DNA of 64,000 nt from positions 29,413,449 to 29,477,448 of the forward strand of contig CM069458.1 in assembly GCA_035610835.1 (NCBI GenBank), read 5' to 3'. A model generated the notes under the pieces. It was not told the origin of the DNA, did no database searches, and saw only the letters and a list, made by a program, of their open reading frames with translations. This document shows positions 34,317 through 45,256 of this stretch, piece by piece. The stretch comes from Ophiura sarsii. Lineage: Eukaryota > Echinodermata > Ophiuroidea > Amphilepidida > Ophiuridae. Position 1 is the first letter of the stretch. Each line of letters opens with the position of its first letter. The position numbers and the translations under genes were made by a program.

Positions 34317-35372
34317 TCGCCCAATATTGGCTCAATATTGGCACTCATTGGCGAGTGCCAATATTGAGCCAAGCTTGGGCCAATGGCCAAATAATATTAT
34401 GCCAATATTGTAAGCCAATATTGGGCCAATGAAAAATCAATATCGGGCCAATATTGAGCCAATATTGTTATGTTATCTGGGAAATAACACCATTGATTTG
34501 ATATTCAAATTATGACGTGGTCTAAAAAAGGCGGCCGCTGTTAAGAGTTATCGCTTCCCGGCCTTTTGGCTAGGATCTTGTGCCTTGTCCTGTCCCTTAA
34601 AGATTTGTTCCCTTGTCCTAGGCTTGCCCTTGGCCAAATTAGTCCTGGCCACCTGGCTTCCTACCTAACATTTCTCCAAGATCGCCCAATATTGGCCCAA
34701 TATTGGCCCTCATTGGCGAGTGCCAATATTGGGCCAAGCTTGGGCCAATGGCCAAATAATATTATGCCAATATTGTAAGCCAATATTGGGCCAATGAAAA
34801 ATCAATATTGGGCCAATATTGGGCCAATATTGTTATGTTATATTGGCCCAGTATTGGCCCAATATTGGCACTCATGGGCGAGTTCCAATATTGGCCCAAT
34901 ATTGGCACTCATTGGCAAATGCCAATATTGGCCCAGTATTGGCCCAATATTGGCACTCATTGGCGAGTGCCAATATTGGGCCAAGCTTGGGCCAATGGCC
35001 AAATAATATTATGCCAATATTGTAAGCCAATATTGGGCCGATGAAAACTCAATATTGGGCCAATATTGGGCCAATATTGTTATGTTATATTGGCCCAGTA
35101 TTGGCCCAATATTGGCGCTCATGGGCGAGTTCCAATATTGGCCCAATATTGGCACTCATTGGCGAGTTCCAATATTGGCCCAATATTGGCACTCATTGGC
35201 AAATGCCAATATTGGCCCAGTATTGGCCCAATATTGGCACTCATTGGCGAGTGCCAATATTGGGCCAAGCTTGGGCCAATGGCCAAATAATATTATGCCA
35301 ATATTGTAAGCCAATATTGGCCAATGAAAAATCAATATTGGGCCAATATTGGGCCAATATTGTTATGTTGTC
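34317..35372. repeat. CCCAATATTGGGCC-type palindromic array
   Basis: Dense CCAATATTGG, GGCCCAATATTGGC, GGCACTCATTGGCGAGTGCC and GGCCAAGCTTGGGCC palindromes. A block of about 245 bp containing TATGTTATATTGGCCCAGTA is duplicated at 34797 and 35044. All plus-strand frames here repeat NIGPILA-type peptides and are not genes. Confidence 0.9.
34550..34584 (+). pseudogene. U2 snRNA 5'-end fragment (copy 2)
   Basis: ATCGCTTCCCGGCCTTTTGG followed by CTAGGATCTTGTG matches the first about 33 nt of U2 snRNA with four differences (T/C after CTTC, A/G after GGCTA, AA/TT before GTG). Similarity stops there, so the branch-point recognition region and the Sm site are missing. It sits in a direct duplication with 34123-34157, flanked by palindromic CCAATATTGG arrays. 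This could be a U2-derived SINE head or truncated retrocopy; it is not a functional U2 gene. Confidence 0.75.
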
Positions 35373-36100
35373 TGGGATAGAGCAAATAACAAGTAGGCCT
35401 ATACACAAACGAAACTAGACATGCTAGAGAAATAGACATCTTTTTGAGTTAGGGTTACCAAGGCTGGCAGGGGTGACACGGAAGTAAACAGAATTCGGAA
35501 GGGGAAGGAGGAGCGAGCCCAACTTTTGGTTTATAATGTTGAAACATGTATATAAAGTGTTAATTTAATCATATATTTTCCCTCACCTTAATTTGAACAT
35601 GTATCAACCGCAAGAAGAAATGATGTATTTATGTTGCGCTATTGTGTGTATCGCTTTGATGGCGTATTTTGAAAAACCGAATTTACATTGTAAAATAATC
35701 GTGAGATTTCCTTTTTGTTTGTTTTTTGTTTGCTATTCAATTATTTTAAACAGTTGGTATTTAAATATATGTTTTAGAATTTTCATTTTTCCTTAACATG
35801 TTTACAAATATCGACATATCAGTTTGTCTTTACTGTAGCACCATAGCTTAATTTACATTTACCCCATATTTGATAATTGGTTGTTTGCGGAATAGTTTTG
35901 AACGAATTGGAATTTGATGTGGATGTGACATAGACTATTTTGAAATACCATGAACGTGATAAAAACTAACAGTAGTTATAGGAGATATTGAGAAGATTAA
36001 CAAAAGTTCCCGGCAAAAGTTATATACATTTTGTGTCACATATCGTCCAGTCATAAACTTGTTGTTGAGGGAAGTTGAATACGTATGTATGGTCACACTC
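35373..36100. other. No gene recognised
   Basis: A 67-codon frame (35593-35796, hydrophobic, Cys- and Phe-rich) has a plausible start but no splice or domain support. Confidence 0.4.
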
Positions 36101-36168
36101 CCAGGTATACCTATGGGATCAGGAACTTCATGTTAACATGAAGCTCCTGATCCCATAGGTATACCTGG
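36101..36168. repeat. 68-bp near-perfect palindrome
   Basis: Arms 36101-36134 and 36135-36168 (CCAGGTATACCTATGGGATC ..) with one mismatch and no spacer, centred on GTT|AAC. CACT..AGTG extends it with small gaps. Confidence 0.95.
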
Positions 36169-37262
36169 AAGTGCCTATCGCGAAAATACACATATATATA
36201 ATTAGGTTATTTTGAAAGAATCAACAAATTATACTGACAATATTTTTTTCCCTCATTAAGTGTCATCAGATTGTCAAGGTTATATGGATCCAATTTAATT
36301 CATACAATGTACATCATGCTTCTTGAAGGCACATTTTTCAGGTTTTCAATTTCATTATTAGTATAATACACCATGGTTACAGTTTGTAGAAAAACTCGAC
36401 AATGTACTTTTCCCATTAGTTGGTGTAACCATGTCGTGTTGTATAGTGATGGGCGTATTGGAAATTACAAATGCAAGCGCAAGTTGGTTGTCTGTTTTTA
36501 GGCATGTTCATACTGTATTAATACCAAAATATATGCTATGATCAAATAATATACAAAAACAAAGGTATCACAAATTAATTTTTCTATGAAAAGGTATTTT
36601 GAGGCCTGAGGGCCGGAAAAAAACATGTTCATATTATAATCATTCCACGATATAATTGTAACGACCTTTGACACAATTCGACAGCGGTAAAATCGAAAAG
36701 CCTGTCGGTTATCATAACAATGATGAGGATTTGGACTCCTGTGGACATCACACGGTCCTTTTCGGAGAAAAATAACGGTAATAACTTTCCTGTTTCCTGT
36801 AACAATTAGACACAGTTTGCTTTACATTACATCTGTATCCTGCAGGCATCAGAGACTTGCAATGAACCGAAGGCATTCACTGACATTTTATGTTTATACT
36901 ACGAGACTAGTTATTTTAGTCTCAGATTTAATAAAACAACAATTAACATACCTACCTAAGAGTATACAATGTATTATAACACCTGGCATATAACTACAAT
37001 GTATTTATACTTGTATGATAACTCCAAGGATCAACTTAGCCCGTTATCTCATTTTCAGATTTTTAAAATAATTGTGTTGGTTCATCCATAAATGGTTCAT
37101 CACAGACTGTCAGTTTCAAAACATTTTTATTTAAAAAAGTACTAGTAGGCCTAATAAAATGATAACACCACTAGTTTATCCATTTAGCTTATTTGATATA
37201 CATGTATAGGCCTATTTCATAAAAATAAACCTTGGGTAACATCGATATTCATGATATAATTA
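36169..37262. other. No gene recognised
   Basis: AT-rich; two TAGGCCTA words (37146, 37207); nothing else supported. Confidence 0.5.
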
Positions 37263-37345
37263 TGGTAATGCCGACTGGCTAAAAAAGACTACTGCACGAC
37301 AAATATATGAGCGACGTGAGTTCGAATCAATAGAGTTCTTTCTTT
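37263..37345 (+). mobile_element. tRNA-like SINE head
   Basis: A-box-like TGGCTAAAAAAG (37276-37287) and B-box-like GAGTTCGAATC (37318-37328) are 30 nt apart, as in tRNA genes. No folded acceptor stem is evident. Confidence 0.4.
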
Positions 37346-38139
37346 TTAACAAAAGACACAGCACGGAGCTTATGGTTTTCAGATTTCACCCGAAGATAGC
37401 TATAACATTTACATCTTCCAATTAAACATAGAAATTACCATGTTTCTTTAGATTTCACAGCGTGTCAATGAAACGGCACAGGATCGGGAATGAAGAAAAT
37501 AGCGTATAATCCATTGTATTCTGTCATGATTTTATTTATTTATTTTCTGTGATTGTTTGCACATCGAAAAGTTTTAGGTTAATTGGTGGCCCCGAACATG
37601 CATAATAATTGCAGTACTCTGATTGGTCTATTCCATAATGCTTCCTTTATAAATGCTTCTCTGCTATTGGTCAACCCGAAGAAAAACAATGACGTAGTAG
37701 GGGAACCCCTAGAATGCTCCATTATTCAATTGGGTGGTATATATTTACCTCAGGAGGAAATCATACAAAAATACAAACTCCAAAGTCAAAATAAACCTTT
37801 AGAATAACTTAACATTTAAATTTTGGATGCTAACATTAAATCAGTAACTGGAGTGGATATATGCAATGGCAACATAATATAGGCCTACATACGTACGTAC
37901 GTAATGTACATGATAGTTTGAACACCATGTATATTAAATTATTGTGCGAAACAATGCTTTATAAGTGTCCAGTGATGGTTTACCTTCATGTTATCACTCA
38001 AACGTGATCAAATGTATCACCTTTAGGTAGGGTAATTACAACATATTTCATCACTTGTATAATTATTTCAGTATTTGATATTGCATATTTTGACCACCCT
38101 GTATATTCTTGATAAACTGACAAATTAATATTGTATATG
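37346..38139. other. No gene recognised; CCAAT-rich patch
   Basis: Three ATTGG (CCAAT) words and a CRE-like TGACGTAG between 37619 and 37700 could be promoter-like, but no start or exon follows that I can support. Confidence 0.35.
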
Positions 38140-38578
38140 GCTGGATGGGAAATGCAGTATTTCATGTGAAATTCATGGATTTGATATCATTTTGAGTTTC
38201 GATGTTATATCACATAGAAACTACCGAAATTCATCTAAAAGGCCACAGATGGCTTCTTACTTAATATTTGTTTCATATTTATTCAAAATAACTTTGAAGA
38301 CCACCCATAGCTTGTTACGTGATGCATATTCATGACCTCCCTGATTCAATTGTTGGTGACTTTTAACCAAAATACAAAAATAGTGAAAAGCACTATATAT
38401 ACCTTCGGAAATGCTGAGAAAATGTCTTTATTTTTCATTTTTACTGATTTGTTTTGAAGAAATCTTACATGAGAGGGTTTCTATGTATATCTGTATATAC
38501 GTATATATCATCTATCTAAACAAGGTGAAAATGATCAATTTCATTTTTTGAGAAATCTTTCTGTGCCCCTTTAAATAA
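38140..38578 (-). repeat. Dispersed repeat R4, copy 2
   Basis: Inverse of 39628-40146. Begins (minus strand) AAAGGGGCACAGAAAGATTT. Confidence 0.8.
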
Positions 38579-38899
38579 AAATGTCCACAAATGATGAATG
38601 ATAAAGGTAGGCTACAATACATGAGCAATTGAATATTGACAGAACATGCTTCAAATGTAGGCCTAAAAGAACAATGTCCAATCAATGTTAATATGAAAAT
38701 AAAATATCGCAAGACGAGCATATAAGAAAGAAAATGACCGAAAATAAAAAACAAATAGATAATTTGGAAGCGGCACTTTTATGATTTTTGAGATTTTGCA
38801 AGCTCTTTGGTTATCTTTACCCTGTGGTAATTGCCCATAAACATGATAAATGTTTTGACGGTGAACATCGCATGTTAAATTACTTAATGCGTCCTTTTA

Positions 38900-39256
38900 G
38901 GAAGGTGGATGTTCCGATCACTTTAGCTTTTCTTTGCCCATCAACATATTTCGATATCAGAAGAAATCCCATATTTTTCTCATTATTTCTGTAAAATGTT
39001 GGTGTAAGATATGTGTCATTTAGATGAAGGGCAAAATGCAGTTAATTACTGCCAAGAGTGGTTTAACCACCCGGCCAATTTTGTGTACTACTCAATGGGA
39101 AAATTTCATGTCACCTTGTGCTTCTAAAATAAGAACCATTGGGGTTTTATGCAACTCAAACTTTGGAATACGACTATATTTTAAGGATGAACCTTATTGT
39201 AGAATAGAACACATCAAGTTGAATATCGGGCCAACAATCGGAACACCTATCTTTAG
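38900..39256 (+). repeat. Dispersed repeat R5, copy 1
   Basis: Same family as 44157-44535 (+), 45470-45850 (-) and 50455-51217 (-). Marks: GATATCAGAAGAA, CCATATTTTTCTCATTATTT, AATTACTGCCAAGAGTGGTT, GTGCTTCTAAAAT and AACTCAAACTTTGGAAT. Its 87-codon frame is repeat-derived. Confidence 0.8.
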
Positions 39257-39627
39257 TGCTCCGGTCGTTCGAATTGTAAAAAGGTAAAAAGGAAAAGACA
39301 AGAATAATATCTTTTAATTATCGCAAAGCTAACAAAATATTCCCGTTTGTTCCCCTTTTTGTTAGTGAAACCTTTTCCAAACGAAAAGATTGAATAGTTC
39401 ACTAGACAATAAACCGTGCATAAAATAACAATTCCTGGGAAACATTTTTTCAATGCAAAAGTGTATTCACTTATGATAATTGATAATAATTTATAATGTG
39501 TAAACGCGGTGACAATATGTGGATGTATATACATGTACATGTATAATGCGTCTATAGCCTCTGTATTGATAATGAACATTCACGCATTGATAAATAGCAT
39601 GTTTCCTTGATTTGCTTCACTACGGAT
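39257..39627. other. No gene recognised
   Basis: AT-rich spacer between repeats R5 and R4; nothing supported. Confidence 0.5.
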
Positions 39628-40146
39628 CATGTTAAAGGGACACAGAGAGATTTCTCAAAAAATGAAATACAAATTTTTTACATTGTTAAGATATATAATA
39701 TACAAAGAAATCCTCTCATGTAAGATTTCTTCAAAAAAATCAGTAAAAATGAAAAATAAAGACATTTTCTCAGCATTTCCGAACTAGGTATATTAGTGCT
39801 TTTCATTTTGTTGTTGGTATTTTGGTTAAAAATCACCACCAATTGAACCAAGGAGGTCATGATTATGCATCACGTAACAAGCCATGGGTGGTCTTCAAGG
39901 TTACTTTGAATAAACATGAAACAAATTAGTAAGAAGCCATCTGTGGCCTTTTGGATGAATTTGGGTAATTTCGATGTGATTTACATCGAAACTCAAAACG
40001 CTATCAAATCCATGAATTTCACATGAAATACTGCAAATTAAGCTCTATAATTTTAGGTGGTAGTTAGTATGTATATAAGCATTACGTATGTGAAAAACCA
40101 ACTTCTGAACACAATTAAGGGCTCCCTCCATGAAGGATCTCTTATT
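39628..40146 (+). repeat. Dispersed repeat R4, copy 3 (fullest)
   Basis: About 519 bp from TAAAGGGACACAGAGAGATT to CCATGAAGGATCTCTTA. The two ends are loosely inverted (AAAGGGACA..GAGAGAT / ATCTCTTA..), as in a MITE. Confidence 0.75.
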
Positions 40147-40169
40147 TTCTGACTCACCATTTTTAAACC

Positions 40170-40470
40170 CTAACCCTATACATATATATCCCAAAATACC
40201 ACGATTGGTACGACCTGGCGTGGAAGTTTTTTGATGAAAAAATGGACCCAGCACATATAGTTTGCGCAATATACTGCGCAAACTAGCCTTGACAGCCGTG
40301 TTGAAGTGTGGAATCACTCGCCTCTGGTGCGAGAGGTCCCTGGATCAAATCCCGGGGGGGGGGGGGGGGGGGGGGATCGGGGGATATTTTGGTCGATTTT
40401 CCGCGTTGAAGAACAAATTCTGAAAAAAGTGTGGGGGGGGGGGGGGGGGGGGTAGAGTTAGGGTTAATAT
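40170..40470 (+). mobile_element. SINE with GCGCARTATACTGCGC core, copy 2
   Basis: GCGCAATATACTGCGC at 40264-40279 and B-box-like GGATCAAATCC at 40342-40352, the same spacing as copy 1. Followed by a 22-base G-run (40354-40375), ATCGGGGGATATTTTGGTCG and a second G-run (40433-40452). The tail matches the window end in inverse. Confidence 0.55.
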
Positions 40471-40724
40471 GATATTATGTGACATTTTTTAAATGTTTAA
40501 ACTTGTTTTTATTTCTTTTATAATCATGATAATGAGTTTGACCTACCAGGAAAGACTATTCTGGAGTGTTTCCTGGACTCATAAATCTATCTTGACCGTA
40601 TTTTCCGTAAACCCATCACAGAATTTTGATAAATTATAAAGAAAATCTGCTTCCAATTTTTTGAAAGTTGGCAATATTTGTTCCTATTCGATTTTCATCA
40701 TAAAGCATTTCCTATTATGATGAC
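40471..40724. other. No gene recognised
   Basis: AT-rich; nothing supported. Confidence 0.5.
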
Positions 40725-41194
40725 TAAACTGCTCACAAAAAGTATCGAAACACTTAGAAATGATCCAATATATAACGGCTCGAAAGGGTATGCATTAATC
40801 GAAGCAAATAACCAAGTGCATAATTTTGTTCTGCATATTTTGACACCTCGATCGATGAGATACGATGTTGCGGAGCGGAGTTATTGTCATTCAATGGTCG
40901 TGGGTCCAGTTTCAAAAGTGACACTCATCCCTATTGAAAAGCACGAATCTGATCATTCTAAACAGTAATGCAAACCTCTTTCTATAGGATGATTGTCACT
41001 TTTGAATCTGGACCCACGACCATTAAAATGACAATAACTCCGCTCCGCAACATCGTATCTCATCGATCGAGGTGTCAAAATACGCAGAACAAAATTATGC
41101 ACATGGTTATTTGCTTCGATTAAATGCATACCCTTTCGAGTCGTTATATATTGGATCATTTCTAAGTGTTTCGATACTTTTTGTGAGCAGTTTA
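40725..41194. repeat. Long hairpin: 210-bp arms, 49-nt loop
   Basis: Arms 40725-40934 and 40984-41194 differ by only about eight substitutions or indels. Start of arm: TAAACTGCTCACAAAAAGTA. Frames of 96 (+) and 68 (-) codons mirror each other and come from the symmetry. A transcript would fold into a long double-stranded RNA. Origin may be a palindromic transposon or an inverted duplication kept alike by gene conversion. Confidence 0.92.
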
Positions 41195-41538
41195 TATAAT
41201 ATGGTATTCACGTGTACAGGTAGGTGTAATTATAGTCGGAAACACCGGAAACGGCGTTAAAACAGGGTCAAACCATGGAATTCTATTTACGAACGACTAA
41301 AATACTCAGAAAATAAAATGTCTGTTTATCCGACAACTTATTTTGAAAATTCGATTTTGAATTGAATTGGAAACGTAGCCTATTGCTCTGTAGCAGCTTC
41401 ATGTTTATAAAAGTAATTTTACACACAAAACTTAATCAAGGATGGTGGGCTCTTCATGAAGAATATCACATACTATTTAAATCAATATGCCTTTAACTTT
41501 GAAGATTACAGGGTGTCCCAGAATGATTCAAAACGGGA
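41195..41538. other. No gene recognised
   Basis: ACAGGGTGTCCCAGAATGA at 41508 is a common transposon-end wording; an inverse GAGACACCCTGTG lies at 41823. Confidence 0.4.
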
Positions 41539-42172
41539 AATATACGAGGAGCATTCAATAAATACCTGCAACCATCGAAAATCTCTGAACCTTGACATGT
41601 GTCAATAAAATAAACTTATGATACTTAAACTGTAAGCCTTACCCCTTTCCCACGAAAAAATTCAAACATGTGGGCCTTTTTTATCATGCAATTTCAGTAC
41701 TATAAACATCATGGTCTCTGGGCACTGACAATTGACAAGAATCAGCATTACAAATCAAGCGCCAATATTAACACTGTTAACGCATATAAACACTGCAGAA
41801 AAATATAGTAACCACTTTTTTTCGAGACACCCTGTGTTTAATTCCTAAGACCCTTAAATAATTCGAAATATAAGAAAAAAACCGGATTCTTTTCCTGCGC
41901 ATTGTGACACCTCATTTGTCACTTAATGCATGCCATAAACTTGTCTTTCAAATTTCCCGCCATTTGTAACATTTAATTCCTTAACTAAGTGCCCTGAGAT
42001 CACGGTATTCAGAGCGCTGAAATGTAATGATATAAATGACCTACGTGTTCGAGATTTTCTGTGAGAAAAGAGTAAGACTTTTTTTTAAGTATCATAAGTT
42101 TATTTTACTGACACGTATTACGGTTTAGAGATTTTAAATGGTTGCAGGTATTTATTGAATGCCCCTCGTATT
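41539..42172. mobile_element. Mariner-like MITE
   Basis: ATACGAGGAGCATTCAATAA at the left and TTATTGAATGCCCCTCGTAT at the right continue into inverted arms of about 90 bp (CCTGCAACCAT, AAACTTATGATACTTAAA). TACGAGGGGYATTC ends are typical of mariner elements. No transposase frame. Confidence 0.75.
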
Positions 42173-42310
42173 CAGTTATGGATAACATTGTGTAGGTAAT
42201 TTGATGTGTCCTCTTTTAATTTGAACCACAAAGTTAATATAGATATCTATGAAGCAATATTTGAATGGTGTGAGTGAATTGTTCTGCTTCAGTGATTTAT
42301 ACCATACTTT

Positions 42311-42565
42311 CTTAACATTTTCCAAGCGGCAGGCAGCTGCCGACGACATTCCAAAATTGCACAAAATGTTACAAAAATGTCAAAATTGTTGAATTACATT
42401 ACCATATTTGAAATCACCATGAGAAATGCATTGAAATAAGTACCAACAACATGCCAAGTATCGGTCCAGTAATCCTTGAGATAGACCCTGAAATTTGGGA
42501 AATGTTTCTGAATATTCTGTTTTGTATATTGTAAAACTTATAGCCGCTTGCCGTTTTGAAGTTTG
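42311..42565. repeat. Repeat R6, copy 1
   Basis: Matches 43457-43699: GCGGCAGGC..CTGC.GACGACATTCC, TGAAATGCATTGAAATAAGT and AGTAATCCTTGAGATAGA. The ends pair weakly (TTTTCCAAGCGGC / TAGCCGCTTGC). Confidence 0.7.
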
Positions 42566-42733
42566 GTGTGAGTTTTATCAATTGAAATGCGTTGAAAGTG
42601 AAAAATTGGTTTTCAACGATTTTTATTTTTAACGTCATGCTATATCAAAACGGATACAGCTTGTTTAATATTTTGAGTGAGTTGGAAACATGTTCCCCAT
42701 TTATATTGAAGGAATTAGATTTGGACTGCATTT

Positions 42734-42791
42734 GAATTAAATTAACAAAGACTTTAAAAATATACATGACCTTGTCTTTGTTAATTTAATT
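42734..42791. repeat. Hairpin with 19-bp arms
   Basis: GAATTAAATTAACAAAGAC and its exact complement are separated by about 20 bp. Confidence 0.85.
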
Positions 42792-43456
42792 CGCGTCAGT
42801 CCGAGTCTATATATTATTTATTCATTTTACTTACTCGGCTGGTATCATTTGCTTGATCCTCGCGTGTATTTGATTGAGTTTCGCTTGTAATAGATTCTGC
42901 CAGAATCATGCTTATATAGGCCATTATAAATTGTTAATATTTACTCAAAATATCTATTTTTGTTTATCGTGAAGCACTCTATTCAAAGGTAGTCTAGGTA
43001 AAATGTATAATATATATTTATAAATATCGAAGTATAGACCTTCCGGTAAAAGAGTCGTTTACTCTGAGTTTCATGCCGTTAACCGGTTAAAGGCAATCGT
43101 CACACACATACGCATTAGGTTTACTTTGTGAAATTGATCTAATGATTAGCTGCACTCTCAACGATGCCTATTCAAAAGACTATTATTATCTAGACCGAGG
43201 AACGTTTAACAGAAATTCTAGTCAAAATTGTCAAAAGGTCAATTGCAAATTCCAAAATCCATCTACCATGAAAATGTAAAGGTCTTATGTCTTTGTGTAA
43301 GTTTCACTTGTTTTCAGTACAAAAGGGAACCTTTTTAATGTGTATTACCTTCGGTTGTTTGACGAGATTTCTATTGAGTTTTGAATTTGACGTTTTTCGA
43401 GTGTAGGTCGTACATGAAGCATGTGACATTGTTTCGTATCATCATCCAGACATTTG
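42792..43456. other. No gene recognised
   Basis: Nothing supported; a 73-codon minus frame runs into the R6 repeat. Confidence 0.45.
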
Positions 43457-43699
43457 ATTAACACTTTCCACGCGGCAGGCGTCTGCAGACGACATTCCAA
43501 AATGTCACAAAATGTTTCAAAAATGTCAAAATTAATTAATTTCATTACCATATTTGGAATCACCATGTGAAATGCATTGAAATAAGTACAAACATGCCTC
43601 GTATTGGTTCAGTAATCCTTGAGATAGATTTTGAAAATTGGGAAAGGTTTCTGAAAATCATTTTTGTATGTGGTAACTAATAGCCGCGTGGAAAGTTTT
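43457..43699. mobile_element. Repeat R6, copy 2, with TIRs
   Basis: ACTTTCCACGCGGC at the left end and GCCGCGTGGAAAGT at the right end form a perfect 14-bp terminal inverted repeat around about 215 bp. Confidence 0.7.
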
Positions 43700-44156
43700 A
43701 AGATTCCACACCACTAAATGATTGTAGTCCGTGCCGACGACAATCGGATTTTCTCTCTATTTTAGAAGCCTGTGGCCCAATCATAATCAAAAGTAATCAG
43801 GAAAGGTAATGATTGCCTCAAATTATTAAAGTTAGAATATAATCCTGTTTTTAGGACTAATATATATTACCACAGTTCAAAAAGAGATCTTTTCAGTCCA
43901 TTTTGTAGGTTCTGGGGAGATTTTCATTGTACATGTTCTGTCAACACTGCTCAATTTTGTGATGCTAAATGAGAACGATACGCCACCTGTCCGAAATCGG
44001 GGCTTATTTCTCGGAGCTTTCAGGCTTACCCTATATAAATGTTGTACGTCAATGTCAATGATCACAAATATCATGAATTTGAAGAAAAATGTAAAGCTAA
44101 AAAAATCCAGTCGCATTATAAGCGAGTAAGTCGACGTTTTGTCACAGCCCTTTAAA
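43700..44156. other. No gene recognised
   Basis: TCTCTCTATTTTAG near 43748-43765 looks like a splice acceptor, but only a 40-bp exon to a GTAATG would follow; not credited. Confidence 0.4.
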
Positions 44157-44535
44157 GGTGTATTTTCTGATCTCTGTTTTTGGCTATGATTTTTTTTTCT
44201 TCACATCAAGATATTTTGATATCAGAAGAATCCCCATATTTTTCTTATTATTTCTGAAAATCTTAGGGGCCAGAAATGTTCCATTTAGAAATCATAGGCT
44301 AAAATATGGTAAATTACTGCCAAAGGTGGTTAACCAGCCGCCAGTTTGTGTACTCAAATGAGGCAAATTTCTTGCGACCCTGTGCTTCTAAAATTAGAAC
44401 CATTGGACTAAATTTGGAGTTATGTAACTCAAACTTTGGAATGCGACAATTTCAAGGATGACCTTTGATGTAAAATAGACAACATCAAGCTGAAAATTGG
44501 GCCAGTAATCGGAACATCTACCTTTAACATGTAAA
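44157..44535 (+). repeat. Dispersed repeat R5, copy 2
   Basis: Starts AGGTGTATTTTCTGATC and ends CGGAACATCTACCTTTAA. Together with the inverted copy at 45470-45850 it brackets the MITE at 44689-45055. Confidence 0.85.
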
Positions 44536-44688
44536 AGTATAGGGAACCTATTTAGTGGCGTGAAATCTTATGAGGTAGACCCTTATTTGGGTATGGGCAA
44601 TTATATGTTGACTCATGCCGCACTACTAAACTAAACAAGTACGTAGGGTTCATATCGTATACATGACTTATACGCAAGACTTATAATA

Positions 44689-45055
44689 CACTCTCAGAAA
44701 TTTAAGAACCTTTTTTTGTCCTCTATTTAGAACCCTTAATGGTTCTTGAGTAGCACCAAAATTGGTTCTTCAGACACCTTACAGAACCTTTTTTGGTCTC
44801 TTTAGAACCTTTATTGGTTCTGAAAATGGTTCTCAAATTTTCAAGAACCTTTTTCGAAGGTTCAAGAGAAGGGTTCCTCATAGAACCTTCATAAAAGGTT
44901 CTTCAAAAATTAAGAAACCTTTGGAGAACCTTTTATGGTTCTATAGAGACTAAAAATGGTTCTGCAAGTTGTCTTAAGAACCAATTTTGGTTCCATTCAA
45001 GAACCATTAAGGGTTCTAAATAAAGGACAGATTTAGAACCTTTTTTCTGAGAGTG
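44689..45055. mobile_element. TA-flanked MITE with CACTCTCAGAAA ends
   Basis: CACTCTCAGAAATTTAAGAA and TTTTTTCTGAGAGTG, each bordered by TA (44687-44688, 45056-45057). TTAGAACCCTTAATGGTTCT and its inverse lie just inside. The interior is an AGAACCTTT/AAAGGTTCT word array in both orientations. Tc1/mariner-type site. Confidence 0.85.
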
Positions 45056-45217
45056 TACGATTGGCCCTGGTGTGTCATTTTGCGTCACCGACCATGCGAA
45101 CCAGCACCCGTGAAAATTTGAACTGAGACAAATACAAATATTTCCATAATAATATTGAAAAATTTGCATTGGTCTTACTAGCTCTGCTACAGATTCACTC
45201 TTAGTCCAACCCCTTCA

Positions 45218-45256
45218 TCAACCTCTCCCCACCCCCCCCCCCCCCCCCCCACCCCC
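45218..45256. repeat. Poly-C tract
   Basis: About 20 uninterrupted C between CACC and ACCCCC. Confidence 0.9.

Larger units (their letters stand above)
34047..34850. repeat. Direct duplication carrying the U2-like fragments
   Basis: Unit 1 (about 34055-34481) and unit 2 (about 34482-34850) share CACCATTGATTTGATAT, GCGGCCGCTGTTAA, the U2-like start, CCTTGTCCTGTCCCTT, TCTCCAAGATCGCCCAATAT and the following palindromes. Confidence 0.8.

Noticed and set aside
34123..34584. Functional U2 snRNA gene
   Set aside because: Only the first about 33 nt match; branch-site recognition sequence, Sm site and 3' stems are absent.
33363..35418. About ten overlapping frames of 67-139 codons rich in NIGPILA, QYWPNIG and similar peptides on both strands
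   Set aside because: All come from the CCAATATTGG palindromic repeats, which lack stop codons in several frames. Not genes.
40143..40465. Telomere-like CCCTAACCCTA and TTAGGGTTA words
   Set aside because: Only one or two units each, inside a SINE-like region; no array.
40678..41159. 96-codon plus and 68-codon minus frames
   Set aside because: They are the two arms of one long hairpin read from either side.
43748..43806. Possible 40-bp exon between a TTTTAG acceptor and a GTAATG donor
   Set aside because: Too short, and no coding frame or neighbouring exon supports it.
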